From: Armatimonadota bacterium
GTDB lineage: Bacteria; Armatimonadota; Fimbriimonadia; Fimbriimonadales; Fimbriimonadaceae
Length of the DNA stretch: 64,000 nt
Direction: 5' to 3'
Assembly: GCA_022563855.1 (NCBI GenBank)
Contig: JADFMN010000001.1
Coordinates: 186,001 to 250,000, forward strand
Shown: in pieces, positions 44,317 to 53,321 of the stretch
Numbering within the stretch: the stretch's first letter is position 1
How the letters are laid out: every line of letters starts with the position of its first letter
Program-made: the position numbers and the translations under genes
The notes under the pieces: model-generated
The model's input: only the letters and a program-made list of their open reading frames with translations
Told to the model about the DNA's origin: nothing
Databases searched by the model: none

Positions 44317-47300
44317 ATGCCTGGCAAGAACGACGAACAATCCACTCCGGCTTTAGGAAAAGGCAAAGCACGGAGTTCAAAGGCTTCCCCGCCCTCCAGT
44401 GAGGAGCCGCAGCCAACGAAGTCCACAAAGCGCAAGAAGCCGTCGCTGTTGTCCGAAGGGGGACCACTGGGCGTTCTTTTCCGTCGATCACGCAAGCAAG
44501 ACGACGCTGGCGACGATTCTGTGTCAGCGGACGATGCAACGCCAAAGGAACAGGCAAAGACACCCTCTCGCGCAAAAGCACGAAAGGCGACGCGCAAAAA
44601 GACAACCGCCAAAAAACCAACCGTCCGCAAGAAGACCAGTAGGGGCAAAAAGCTGACGCGCGAAGAACAAATTCTGGCAAACATCTCCTGGCGACCGGCC
44701 TCGGCAGAACCTGAGTCAAAAGAAGAGCCCGCATCGAAAGAGTCTGCCCGGGCACCCTCTAAGAAGAGGACGCCAAGCACCGAGGGCAAGACCCAGCTCG
44801 CCGCGCTTATAGAAGGCGAGAAACCAACTAAGCCGAAGAGCACGCGACAAGTCTCAGACGAAAAGAAGCCATCGACGCCGCGCAAGACCACTGCTCGCGC
44901 AAAGTCCGTTCCAGACAAGCAGATGCGTCCGAAGCGCGAGCCGGTACCGACGCCCGAGGATGCAGCGCAAGTAGTGCTTCACCGCGGACGGCCCGTGATC
45001 GTCTTTAAGAAGCAGATTATTCCGCCGATCAGCTTCTACGCCGCCGCCGACTCGGACGAGAAGTTTAAGACCGTGCTCGAGCAGATTCAGCTTGCCTCCG
45101 AAGGCGGCGTCCATCTGTTTTCAATCCTCGTCAAGTTCCAGGTCGATTCGACTGGCGTCAAGAAGGCTGTCGACGAGATCGTCAAGCGCAGCAAGGCGAT
45201 TCTCAAGGTCGATCCGGACGCGAAGATCGTGCCCCGGTGCATGTTCGTCGCACCTGACGACTGGCGCGAGGCTTACAAGAACGCTCGCTACGGCAAGCAG
45301 ACCGAGCCCAGCATCTGCGACGACGAGTATTGGGGCGCTGCCGGCAAATACCTGACTCAGTTCGTGCGAAAGCTCCAAAAGAGCGCCGTGGCCAAGAGCA
45401 TCCTTGGACTGCACATCGACCGCGACCAGTGGTATCACTCAGATTCATCGGCGTACGACAACTCCCCTGCCGCGAACAAGGAGTTCCAGATCTGGCTGCG
45501 GCACCGCTACAGCGACGACGTCGTGTCGTTGCGCGCCGCCTGGTACGACGGTTCTATCGAGTTCAGCTCTGCTGCGGTGCCGGAACACACCGAGGCGAGA
45601 GCCGGCGAGGAGTTTGTTCGGACTGGGCGCAAGGCTAGGCGCTGGGTCGACTATCACCTTTTTCTGAGCGACATCACTTTTGATCGCATCGCCGAACTCG
45701 CGCATATTATAAAGCTGGCCAGCGACGGCAGATTCATGGTGGGCGTCAGCTACGGCTACACGTTTGAATGGTCTCACCCGGCGAGCGGGCATCTCTCCTT
45801 GGGGAAGCTGCTCCGGTGCCGGGAGATCGACTACGTTGCGGGACCGCCCAGCTATCGCGGAAGAAGCCCGTCCGGTTCTGCGGCGTTTCCTGGGCCGATC
45901 GACAGCTTTGCGCTGAACGGAAAGCTGTTTATGAGCGAGCAGGACTTCAAGACTCCGATCAGCGGCCAGCAAGAGCCTGACGACTCCAACCCAGTCATGA
46001 AGACTCCTCAGGCGCTGGAGAGCGTGCATTGGAGAGGCGCTGGAGCCGCGCTCGCGCACGATGCAGGCGTCTGCTGGATGGACAGCTGGGGCGGCGGTTG
46101 GCTCAACTCCGCTGCGATCTGGGACCGCGCCGGTCGTGTTCGCCAGGAGATGATTCAGCGGATTGTGGTCCCGAACACCCCCCCGGACGTCGCGGTCTTC
46201 GTAGACGAGCGATCACTCGCGTACCTCGTCGACGAGAAGGCGTTCGAGGTTCTCGTGCAAGACGTCCGCGAACAGATATTGCGCAGCGGAATGAGCGTCG
46301 GATTCTATCTGCTCAGCGATCTCGCGCATCGCGAGAACTTTCCCGACGCGAAGCTCTACGTCTTCCTCAACGCCTGGGACATGCGGCCTGAAGTCCGCAC
46401 AGCGATCAAGACCCGCTTGCAAAGGGATGGAAAGGTTTTATTCTGGCTGTACTGCGCGGGGCTGTTTGAGGCAGGTCGAGAGTCTCTGGAGAGGCTCAGA
46501 GAGGTTACCGGCATCGCTATCAAGCCCCAGCCGTTTCACTCCAAGTCGGGGACGACGCTGGTCAATATGCGCGATCCGCTCTGCTCCGCGCTTCCCGCCG
46601 AACGTGTCGCCGACGGCGGGGAGTTAGAGCCGAGCTACTATGCTATTCCCGAAGAAGGAACGGTCCTTGGCGAATACACTCAGACCGGCCTTGCGAGCTA
46701 TCTGATCAAGGAGGCAGACGCGGACGGAAAGCCCGAACTCGCTTGGACGTCTGTGTTTCTCGGAGAGCCGGTCGTTTCTCCCGGATTCTTCCGGGCGCTC
46801 GGCGAACTTGCGCACGTGCACATTTGGAACTTTGACGACGACGTGCTGCACGTTCGTCCACCGTTCCTGACTGTTCACTGCAAGGGCGCAGGAGATCGGA
46901 CGATCTTCTTGCCGCAAGGCTGGGCGGCGTACAACGTCTTAGGCAAAGATTGGGAAGAGCTTGATTCAAACAGTTTGAGGTTTTCCGCCATGGACGGCAG
47001 TACGCACGTCTTCCTCGTCGGCGTCAAGGCCGATCTAGAGGCGATGCTACAGGTCAATCCGAAAGACGTTCTGACTGTAGATTCGATCGAGCGAGGAGAC
47101 GACGACGGCGCGGATCGGCACCACGCTCAGTTCGACGTACAGATAATGAAGCTGGACGAGTGGGTGGAAGCCAGTTGGACTGACGACATGGCGGACGATC
47201 TTTTGATAAAACCCTCGATGCTCGAAGTGGATGATGAGGAGCCCCAAACGGAACTCCACCGAGGCAGACGTCGAAAGCGCGACAGAAGAAGAAGGCCGAG

Positions 47301-47397
47301 GGAAACCGTTCCGTTCACAGATCGGCGCGAAGGTGCTGATCGCGACAGCGATCCGGCTGACGTAGGCGTCAACGTCATGTTCCGAAAGCGGGAGTAA
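44317..47397 (+). CDS. Glycoside-hydrolase-A-like (GH42-type) protein with long basic tails
   Basis: 1026 aa, no signal peptide. Residues 1-225 are a Lys/Arg/Ser/Thr/Pro-rich disordered region with many KKT/RKK runs. Residues about 230-720 resemble a beta-galactosidase-like TIM barrel plus trimerisation-type domain (ISFYAAADSDEKFKTVLEQI, LGLHIDRDQWYHSD, AFKTPQALESVHWRGAGAAL-like block, FVDERSLAYLV). The C-terminus ends with an Arg-rich, acidic/basic tail. By eye, the acid/base Glu of the usual GEWF-type motif corresponds to Gln in DQWY, so it may be inactive or a binding protein. Overlapping context with era (4-nt gap) suggests co-transcription. Confidence 0.65.
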   Translation: MPGKNDEQSTPALGKGKARSSKASPPSSEEPQPTKSTKRKKPSLLSEGGPLGVLFRRSRKQDDAGDDSVSADDATPKEQAKTPSRAKARKATRKKTTAKKPTVRKKTSRGKKLTREEQILANISWRPASAEPESKEEPASKESARAPSKKRTPSTEGKTQLAALIEGEKPTKPKSTRQVSDEKKPSTPRKTTARAKSVPDKQMRPKREPVPTPEDAAQVVLHRGRPVIVFKKQIIPPISFYAAADSDEKFKTVLEQIQLASEGGVHLFSILVKFQVDSTGVKKAVDEIVKRSKAILKVDPDAKIVPRCMFVAPDDWREAYKNARYGKQTEPSICDDEYWGAAGKYLTQFVRKLQKSAVAKSILGLHIDRDQWYHSDSSAYDNSPAANKEFQIWLRHRYSDDVVSLRAAWYDGSIEFSSAAVPEHTEARAGEEFVRTGRKARRWVDYHLFLSDITFDRIAELAHIIKLASDGRFMVGVSYGYTFEWSHPASGHLSLGKLLRCREIDYVAGPPSYRGRSPSGSAAFPGPIDSFALNGKLFMSEQDFKTPISGQQEPDDSNPVMKTPQALESVHWRGAGAALAHDAGVCWMDSWGGGWLNSAAIWDRAGRVRQEMIQRIVVPNTPPDVAVFVDERSLAYLVDEKAFEVLVQDVREQILRSGMSVGFYLLSDLAHRENFPDAKLYVFLNAWDMRPEVRTAIKTRLQRDGKVLFWLYCAGLFEAGRESLERLREVTGIAIKPQPFHSKSGTTLVNMRDPLCSALPAERVADGGELEPSYYAIPEEGTVLGEYTQTGLASYLIKEADADGKPELAWTSVFLGEPVVSPGFFRALGELAHVHIWNFDDDVLHVRPPFLTVHCKGAGDRTIFLPQGWAAYNVLGKDWEELDSNSLRFSAMDGSTHVFLVGVKADLEAMLQVNPKDVLTVDSIERGDDDGADRHHAQFDVQIMKLDEWVEASWTDDMADDLLIKPSMLEVDDEEPQTELHRGRRRKRDRRRRPRETVPFTDRREGADRDSDPADVGVNVMFRKRE

Positions 47398-47401
47398 TCG
47401 G

Positions 47402-48301
47402 GTGGGTCACAGGTCAGGAACGGTGGCGGTCGTCGGCAGGCCGAACGTCGGCAAGAGCACCATCATCAACGCGCTGGTCGGCCAGAAGGTCTCTATCATC
47501 TCCGATAAGCCGCAGACAACGCGCAACAGGCTGCTCGGCATTGCAACCGATCCGGATTGGCAGATCGTATTCGTCGATACGCCCGGCATACACAAACCGA
47601 AGCATCGACTCGGTCGGGCGCTCAACGACGTCGCCAAACAGTCGATGTCCGGCGTCGATGCGCTCTTGATGGTCGTTGATATCAGTCGTGCTCCCGGTCC
47701 GGGGGACAGGATGATCGCCGATTGGACGTTGCAATCAGATGGCGAAATCGGAATCACGCCTCGCCGAATCCTCTGTCTGAACAAAATGGACCTCCTCAAG
47801 GCGAAAGACGTGGAGGCCCGATACGAATCGTATCAGGCGATGTTCCAGCCGGACGAGATTATGATGACGAGCTGCACGCGCGTTCAGAACCTTGATCTGC
47901 TGACCGGGCTGCTCGTAGCTTCGCTGCCTGAAGGCGAGCCGCTGTACGACGATGACTCCGTTACGGATCAGAGCGTCCAATTCTTGGCGGCCGAGATGGT
48001 TCGCGAGAAGCTCCTTCACGCCACGCGCGAAGAGCTGCCGCACGCTATTTCAACTTACGTCGAGAGTTGGGAGGAGGAAGACGGATTGGTGGACATCTCG
48101 GTCGTCATCCTCGTGGAGCGAGATAGCCAGAAGGCGATCGTGATCGGCAAGAAAGGCCAGATGCTCAAGAAGGTCGGATCGCTTGCGCGTATAGAGATCG
48201 AGGAGATGATCGACTGCAAGGTTTTCCTATCGCTCTTCGTGAAGGTGCGGACCGATTGGCGGCAGAACCCGCGGATCCTGAAAGAGCTTGGCTATCTTTA
48301 G
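47402..48301 (+). CDS. era: GTPase Era
   Basis: 299 aa, GTG start. The N-terminal GTPase has G1 GRPNVGKST, G2 KPQTTRNRLLGI, G3 DTPGIHKPKHRLG and G4 NKMD. The C-terminal KH domain binds 16S rRNA 3' end (QKAIVIGKKGQMLKKVGSLARIEIEEM ... FVKVRTDWRQNPRILKELGY). Required for 30S maturation. It sits 4 nt after the GH-like gene, an unusual partner. Confidence 0.95.
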   Translation: MGHRSGTVAVVGRPNVGKSTIINALVGQKVSIISDKPQTTRNRLLGIATDPDWQIVFVDTPGIHKPKHRLGRALNDVAKQSMSGVDALLMVVDISRAPGPGDRMIADWTLQSDGEIGITPRRILCLNKMDLLKAKDVEARYESYQAMFQPDEIMMTSCTRVQNLDLLTGLLVASLPEGEPLYDDDSVTDQSVQFLAAEMVREKLLHATREELPHAISTYVESWEEEDGLVDISVVILVERDSQKAIVIGKKGQMLKKVGSLARIEIEEMIDCKVFLSLFVKVRTDWRQNPRILKELGYL

Positions 48302-48419
48302 GGCGTCGCCCACTTTGTTGACGACTACTTCGTTGTCGCCTGGTCGTCGTCTGCCTACGGCGTCGTCTTAAGCACTACAACCCGGCGACGACTTAGCGGC
48401 CACCAGGCGTCGCCTGAAT

Positions 48420-49406
48420 CTATCTTTGAACGTCGAACCAGGCCTCCACCATGCGATGATCCGAGTACTTCGTCTTCTTGACCTTGGCGAGCTTTGGTCT
48501 CAGCTCGCCCGACGCCCAGATCCTGTCTATACGCACGACCGGCGCTGAGTTGAGCATCGTCGCGTACCAGCCCCTTCCAGCAGCCGACCAGGCGTCTTGC
48601 AGCCCTGCATGCTCAAGTAGGGCCGTCACGTTTCGGACGGGAACGACGTTGAAGTCCCCTCCTAATATGAGCGGTCGTTCGGAGCGGACTTTATCCACTG
48701 CCGTCCATATTTCAGCAAGCTCGGCCCTATGCCGCCTGCGGTCCTCGGCATACGCCCGCCAGCAGTTCGGGTTCCAGTAATCCATCCTCAGCACAGGTGG
48801 AACCATGCGCAGGCTCACGATGTCGAGTTGCAGATCGTCGCCGCGCGAAAACCGCACCATCGTGAAGTTCTGTTCTTGCAGCACGACCGTTAGGTCTCCC
48901 CGTGCGATCACCGATGCATCGATTCCGGAAACGACGCTGTAACCGTCGGGCAAGTCCGCCACCAAGTCCTGAAGCTCATCGGGGCCCGGGCTCTCCTGCA
49001 GCAGCACGATGTCGGCGCCGGTGTCTACTGCCTCACGCACTGCTTCCAGCATTCCGCCGGCACAGTTGAGCGTGACGACGTGAAGCTCGGTACTCGGTAC
49101 AGAATGCGGGACGATCGCGCGCCATTCGTCACCGTAGGCCAAGAGGAACGCGACCCACGGCACGACCGGGATCAGGGCGATCTTCCGCCAGGTTGAGGGG
49201 CGCCGCAAGAGAGGAACTATCAGCCAGATGACCGCTGTGACGCCAGGAGGCCATACAGTCCATGCTGCCAGAGCGTCCGGTTGAAAACCGTAAACAGCGA
49301 TCGCGATGAGCGCGACCAGGAACGATATCAGCGGCCAAACGACGACCCAATCTAACTTTTGGCCTTTGTCCTCGCGCTTGGTTCGCAGCCACATGACTTT
49401 CCGCAT
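48420..49406 (-). CDS. Endonuclease/exonuclease/phosphatase-family protein with membrane anchor
   Basis: 328 aa. Three N-terminal TMs (residues about 18-100) precede an EEP domain with all core motifs: LNCAGG, LLQESPG, GGDFNVVP, RIDRIWAS and SDHRMVEAWF. The catalytic domain probably faces the periplasm, as in secreted EEP phosphatases/nucleases. Substrate unknown. Its start (49406, or ATG 49394) overlaps the 3' end of the FeoB-associated gene in another frame. Confidence 0.85.
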   Translation of the reverse strand: MRKVMWLRTKREDKGQKLDWVVVWPLISFLVALIAIAVYGFQPDALAAWTVWPPGVTAVIWLIVPLLRRPSTWRKIALIPVVPWVAFLLAYGDEWRAIVPHSVPSTELHVVTLNCAGGMLEAVREAVDTGADIVLLQESPGPDELQDLVADLPDGYSVVSGIDASVIARGDLTVVLQEQNFTMVRFSRGDDLQLDIVSLRMVPPVLRMDYWNPNCWRAYAEDRRRHRAELAEIWTAVDKVRSERPLILGGDFNVVPVRNVTALLEHAGLQDAWSAAGRGWYATMLNSAPVVRIDRIWASGELRPKLAKVKKTKYSDHRMVEAWFDVQR

Positions 49407-49516
49407 CCGTCGTCACCGTCGCCTTTCGAGCCAAACTGCTTGGCGAGCAACCTGAACACGTAGTATCCGGCCCCCAGAACGGCCACGGCTACTACAGCTA
49501 TCTCTACGCCGGACAT
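49352..49516 (-). CDS. FeoB-associated Cys-rich membrane protein
   Basis: 54 aa. One TM (VEIAVVAVAVLGAGYYVFRLL) followed by a Cys cluster (DDGCGKSCGCEPS). Small proteins of this kind are commonly encoded directly after feoB in ferrous-iron operons. Its ATG overlaps the feoB stop by 1 nt (TGATG), implying translational coupling; its 3' end overlaps the EEP gene by 55 nt. Confidence 0.8.
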   Translation of the reverse strand: MSGVEIAVVAVAVLGAGYYVFRLLAKQFGSKGDGDDGCGKSCGCEPSARTKAKS

Positions 49517-51681
49517 CAGCCGAACACCTTGCCCAGTTGGTGAATCGCGACGGACAGGAGGTACGCAAGCACTGTCATGTAGATGAACGACGCGACAGGC
49601 CACTTCCAACTGTTCGTCTCCCTCTTGATCGTCGCAAGCGTAGCCGCGCACTGACAGCAGAGGGCGAAGAACACCATGAATCCCACGGCAGTCCACGGCG
49701 TCAACAGCTGCCTGCCGTCCGGCCACGTCGCACCGCTGATCGCCGCGCGCAGGTCTCCCGATTCTGCGTCGATGTCACCTCCCAGGCTGAAGATGATCCC
49801 TAGCGCGGGGATCACGACTTCCCTGGCCGGAAACGCTGCGAGTATCGCCGTAGTCAGTCGCCAATCAAACCCCGCCGGCGCAAAAACCGGCTCGATACTG
49901 CGCCCGAAGCGACCGAGATACGAATCTCGGTTCTGTCTATGTGCCACGTAGTTGTCCCGGGTGATGCTGGAATCCTCGGCCAAACGCAGCGCATCGTAGT
50001 CAACGCTGTACTGGGCCATCTTATCCGCTGGCCGCGGAAAGTACAGCAGCGCCCAAATCAAGACGGACATGGCAAAGATGATCGTCCCAGCCGTCTGAAG
50101 AAAAACCCTGGCGCGGGAGTACAGCGTGAGCCAAACATTGCGCCACACCGGCATCTGATAGCGCGGCAGCTCCATCAAGAACGGAGGCCTCTTCCCTTTC
50201 AGGATCTTGCGGTTCAGAAAGAGGACTACTGGCACGGCGACGATGACGCCGACGAAGTGCATGCCGAACAACGCCATGCCTGCCCAAGCTGCGCCGAACT
50301 GTGGCTCGATGAAGGCGCCGATGATCAGCACGTACACCGGTAGACGGGCGCTACAGCTCATCAGAGGAGCGACCATGATCGTCGCAATGCGGCTCTTCTC
50401 ATCCGGCATGACCCTGGCGGCCATGATCCCCGGAATGGCACACGCAAAGCTGGAGAGCAGCGGAATGAAGGCGCGGCCGTTGAGTCCCGTCCAGCCCAGA
50501 AGACGATCCATCAGAAACGCAGCGCGGGCCAAGTATCCGCTGCCCTCGAGCACAGCGATGAAGAAGAACAGGATGCAAATCTGAGGAAGGAAGATGAGAA
50601 CAGAGCCGATGCCCCTGATAACCCCGTCCGTCACAAGCGATTGAACGGTCGGCATCGATGCCAGCAACGGATCTATGACAGTAATCAGGTAGGCGATTCC
50701 GCTGTCGATCCAACCCATCAGCGGCGCGGCAACGGTGTATATCGACTGGAAGACCAAGAACATCACCGCAGTGAAGATGACGAGTCCAAACACTCGGTGA
50801 GTCAGTATCGAGTCGATTTTGGCCGATGTCGTCACGCGCTCATCGGCTTCTACGTCGATCGCCTTTCTGGCGACCGATGCGCTCCAGGCATACCGCGCCT
50901 GGGCGTCAATGGTCTTCCCTTGGGCTTGCTTTCCCAGCACCGACCGCTGTTGCTCTGCCAGCACGGCAGCCAATTTCGGGCTCGCCTCGATGGTCTCGTC
51001 AAGCCAGCTTTGTGTGGCCAGGAGGGCTCCGCGCAGCTCTGACTCAACAGCATCGCGGCCCTCGGCTTCGAAGGCGTCTGCCAGAGCACGTACACCTCGG
51101 TTGACCACCTCTGGATATCCGATCGCTATAGCCGGAGCTTGGGCGGCGCTCAGGCTCTCGTCTATTGCGAGCTTCAGCTCTTCGAGTCCGCCGCCCTTGT
51201 GCGCTAAGACTTGGACAACGGGAACGCCCAGCAGTTCGGCGAGTTTCGGAACGTCGACGGAGCGCGAATCTCTCGCCAGAACGTCGACCATCGTCAGTGC
51301 GACGACGAGTGGGATCCGTAGTTCGGCCAGCTGGCTGAAGAAGAATAGGTTCCGCTCCAGATTGGCGGCATCGATGACACACACCAGCAAGTCCGGCTTT
51401 GTGCCGTCGTAACCGGACTGAATGACTGCAGCTGCGACGTCCTCGTCCATCGAGAGCGGCGTCAAGCTGTAGAGCCCCGGTACATCGACGCAAGTCGCCT
51501 TCGTGCCGTCGAACTCGACCGTTCCCGTGACCTTCTCGACAGTCACGCCGGGGTAGTTGGCGATTCTCTGATTTGATCCCGTAAGGAGGTTGAAGAGGCT
51601 AGACTTGCCAGCGTTCGGATTGCCGACAAGCGCGATCAGCGGGTGTCTTTCAGCAACCGATTTTTCGCTTAGAGTCAACAC
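49516..51681 (-). CDS. feoB: Ferrous iron transport protein B
   Basis: 721 aa. N-terminal G domain: G1 GNPNAGKSSLFN, G2/G3 region NYPGVTVEKVTG and DVPGLYSL, with helical GDI domain to about 270. The membrane part has about 9-10 TMs with the Gate motifs (SCARLPVYVLIIGAF, LSSFACAIPGIMAARVM). Fe(II) uptake across the inner membrane. The gene abuts feoA without a gap and overlaps the Cys-rich gene. Confidence 0.95.
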   Translation of the reverse strand: MLTLSEKSVAERHPLIALVGNPNAGKSSLFNLLTGSNQRIANYPGVTVEKVTGTVEFDGTKATCVDVPGLYSLTPLSMDEDVAAAVIQSGYDGTKPDLLVCVIDAANLERNLFFFSQLAELRIPLVVALTMVDVLARDSRSVDVPKLAELLGVPVVQVLAHKGGGLEELKLAIDESLSAAQAPAIAIGYPEVVNRGVRALADAFEAEGRDAVESELRGALLATQSWLDETIEASPKLAAVLAEQQRSVLGKQAQGKTIDAQARYAWSASVARKAIDVEADERVTTSAKIDSILTHRVFGLVIFTAVMFLVFQSIYTVAAPLMGWIDSGIAYLITVIDPLLASMPTVQSLVTDGVIRGIGSVLIFLPQICILFFFIAVLEGSGYLARAAFLMDRLLGWTGLNGRAFIPLLSSFACAIPGIMAARVMPDEKSRIATIMVAPLMSCSARLPVYVLIIGAFIEPQFGAAWAGMALFGMHFVGVIVAVPVVLFLNRKILKGKRPPFLMELPRYQMPVWRNVWLTLYSRARVFLQTAGTIIFAMSVLIWALLYFPRPADKMAQYSVDYDALRLAEDSSITRDNYVAHRQNRDSYLGRFGRSIEPVFAPAGFDWRLTTAILAAFPAREVVIPALGIIFSLGGDIDAESGDLRAAISGATWPDGRQLLTPWTAVGFMVFFALCCQCAATLATIKRETNSWKWPVASFIYMTVLAYLLSVAIHQLGKVFG

Positions 51682-51921
51682 TTACTCAACCGGTTCGATT
51701 CGCAATCCATCGCTCTCGCTCCGGCGCAAACAGAGCTGATGCCCTCTCAAGCGAATCTCGACAGGATCGCCGAGCGGAGCGACTTTTGTCACGACGAACT
51801 CGGTGCCCGGAGTCAAACCCATTTCCAGAAGCCGAAACGAGTGCGCGGTCGATTCTGCGACAGAGTGAACGCGCGCCTTCATGCCCTGGCGAAGTTCTTT
51901 GAAACCGAAGGCTGAACTCAT
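51682..51921 (-). CDS. feoA: Ferrous iron transport protein A
   Basis: 79-aa SH3-like protein (AHSFRLLEMGLTPGTEFVVTK, APLGDPVEIRLRGHQLCLRR), a partner of FeoB. First gene of feoA-feoB-Cys-rich operon. A palindrome upstream (51936-51953) may be a metalloregulator site. Confidence 0.93.
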   Translation of the reverse strand: MSSAFGFKELRQGMKARVHSVAESTAHSFRLLEMGLTPGTEFVVTKVAPLGDPVEIRLRGHQLCLRRSESDGLRIEPVE

Positions 51922-51935
51922 TAGTGGTGCCTCAA

Positions 51936-51953
51936 AGTAAGTTTAATCTTACT
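51936..51953. promoter_or_regulatory. Candidate operator palindrome before feoA
   Basis: AGTAAG-6 nt-CTTACT, perfect arms, about 15 nt before the feoA start. On the minus strand a TTGCGA/TAAGAT pair (18-nt spacer) would put the -10 over the palindrome, consistent with repression by a Fur- or DtxR/MntR-type regulator. The regulator is not identified. Confidence 0.45.
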
Positions 51954-52019
51954 CTAAAAAGTGTATTAGTCGCAACTAAACCTCTGTCGGCTGTGAGGCG
52001 ACTGGGTCTATCCGCCGCA

Positions 52020-52781
52020 CTAGCCCGCTTTCTTGGAAAGCCGGAACAGCTTGTCGTCAGGTTTAGCGTTGATATTCACCTTGACGACTTCGTCTGTGAC
52101 CAGTTGATGGACCCGCCCTTGGAGAGCTGTATCCTCCGACATTCGGTACCGAACAAGCGTGTAGTCCGGCGCGATCCACAGTTCGTACAGCCCGGTTGGC
52201 GGCCCGGCTGGCCGTGCCCGCCATTTGCCCGAGACCACCCAGTGTTTCAGCTCGCCTCCCTCCATTACGGGCTTGATTCCAGTGACCTGCCGCAACTGCC
52301 TTTTCAGGTGGTCAAGGTGCGTTTTCTCACCGACGACGATGTCCATCGCCACAGACATCGCAAGGGACTTGGAGGCCGCGTTGTAGATCTCCGCGAACGA
52401 AAGAACGTACGGTTCGCCGGTTGTCGAACTTCGGCCAGCAACGGGTTCGACAAATAGAGTCTTGTCCTCTTGCCCCTTAATCCCACGTCGCGGTGCAGTG
52501 AACGCAAAGTGCTTTCCATTGCTGATCAGCAGCAGCGTCTTGCGGCTACCGGTCAAGAAGTTCTGAACGACGTAAATCTTCTTGGCAGAGCGTTCGTACT
52601 GAATGTCGATCCTAACCTCGACTTTGCTGTTGACCAACGACGTCGACTGCTCAACAACGCCTTTGAGGGTCTTGGCTGCGGAGTACTTGGCCATCATTCG
52701 CGAAATCGTTTCAGCTCCGCTCTGCGTTGCGTGAGCCGGGCTCGTTGCCATTACGACCGTTAAAGTGGCGATTGCCAACAT
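52020..52781 (-). CDS. LolA-like/DUF2092-type periplasmic protein
   Basis: 253 aa. Signal peptide at about 1-18 (IATLTVVMATSPAHA). An open beta-barrel-like pattern (ETISRMMAKYSAAKTLKGVVEQS, KIYVVQNFLTGSRKTLLLISNGK, LWIAPDYTLVRYRM) fits the LolA/LolB/DUF2092 superfamily that binds lipids or lipoproteins. Six nt after the adenosyltransferase gene; third gene of the wecG operon. Confidence 0.72.
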   Translation of the reverse strand: MLAIATLTVVMATSPAHATQSGAETISRMMAKYSAAKTLKGVVEQSTSLVNSKVEVRIDIQYERSAKKIYVVQNFLTGSRKTLLLISNGKHFAFTAPRRGIKGQEDKTLFVEPVAGRSSTTGEPYVLSFAEIYNAASKSLAMSVAMDIVVGEKTHLDHLKRQLRQVTGIKPVMEGGELKHWVVSGKWRARPAGPPTGLYELWIAPDYTLVRYRMSEDTALQGRVHQLVTDEVVKVNINAKPDDKLFRLSKKAG

Positions 52782-52787
52782 TCTCTT

Positions 52788-53321
52788 CTAGTTCCTCTTC
52801 CAGATTATATCAGGTTGCCCTGCCTCGTGGTTCGCGAACCTGGCGGCCATGAACAGCCAATCCGATAAGCGGTTCACAAACGATAGAACGGCCGAGTCAA
52901 CCTGAGAGTTCGTCGAATATCGAACGATGGACCGTTCTGCTCGCCTACAGACCGTTCTGGCAACGTGCAGATCCGCTGCCAGTCTGCAACCACCCGGCAG
53001 GATAAAGTTCTTAAGCGGCTGCATTTTGGCATCGTGTTCGTCCATCCACCGCTCCATGTCGGCAGTGAGATCGGCGAGCTTCGGGAGGGATTCGCCCGAG
53101 CCCGTCGAAATCTCAGATCCAAGCTCGAAGAGCGCAGGCTGCAGCTTTTGCAGCCACGTGTGGACTGCCGAACCCTCGGAGTCGACGATGGCTGACCCGA
53201 TGCTAGCGTTCAGCTCGTCAACCTCGCCCAACAACTCACAGATCGGATCAGATTTGTTCACCCTCGCGCCACCCGGGAGACCTGTCTGTCCGCCATCGCC
53301 AGTCTTGGTGTAGATCTTCAT
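52788..53321 (-). CDS. Cob(I)alamin adenosyltransferase, PduO type
   Basis: 177 aa. TKTGDGGQTGLPGGARVNKSD (ATP site), GEVDELNASIG, FILPGG, ARTVCRRAERSIV and the C-terminal VNRLSDWLFMAARF are the PduO-type signatures. Makes adenosylcobalamin. Start at 53321, overlapping the previous stop by 4 nt (ATGA). Co-operonic with wecG-like and LolA-like genes, a mixed operon. Confidence 0.92.
   Translation of the reverse strand: MKIYTKTGDGGQTGLPGGARVNKSDPICELLGEVDELNASIGSAIVDSEGSAVHTWLQKLQPALFELGSEISTGSGESLPKLADLTADMERWMDEHDAKMQPLKNFILPGGCRLAADLHVARTVCRRAERSIVRYSTNSQVDSAVLSFVNRLSDWLFMAARFANHEAGQPDIIWKRN

Noticed and set aside
48302-48419. Terminator between era and the EEP gene
   Set aside because: Several short GTCGTC/GACGAC pairings are possible, but no single strong stem with a T-run could be defined.
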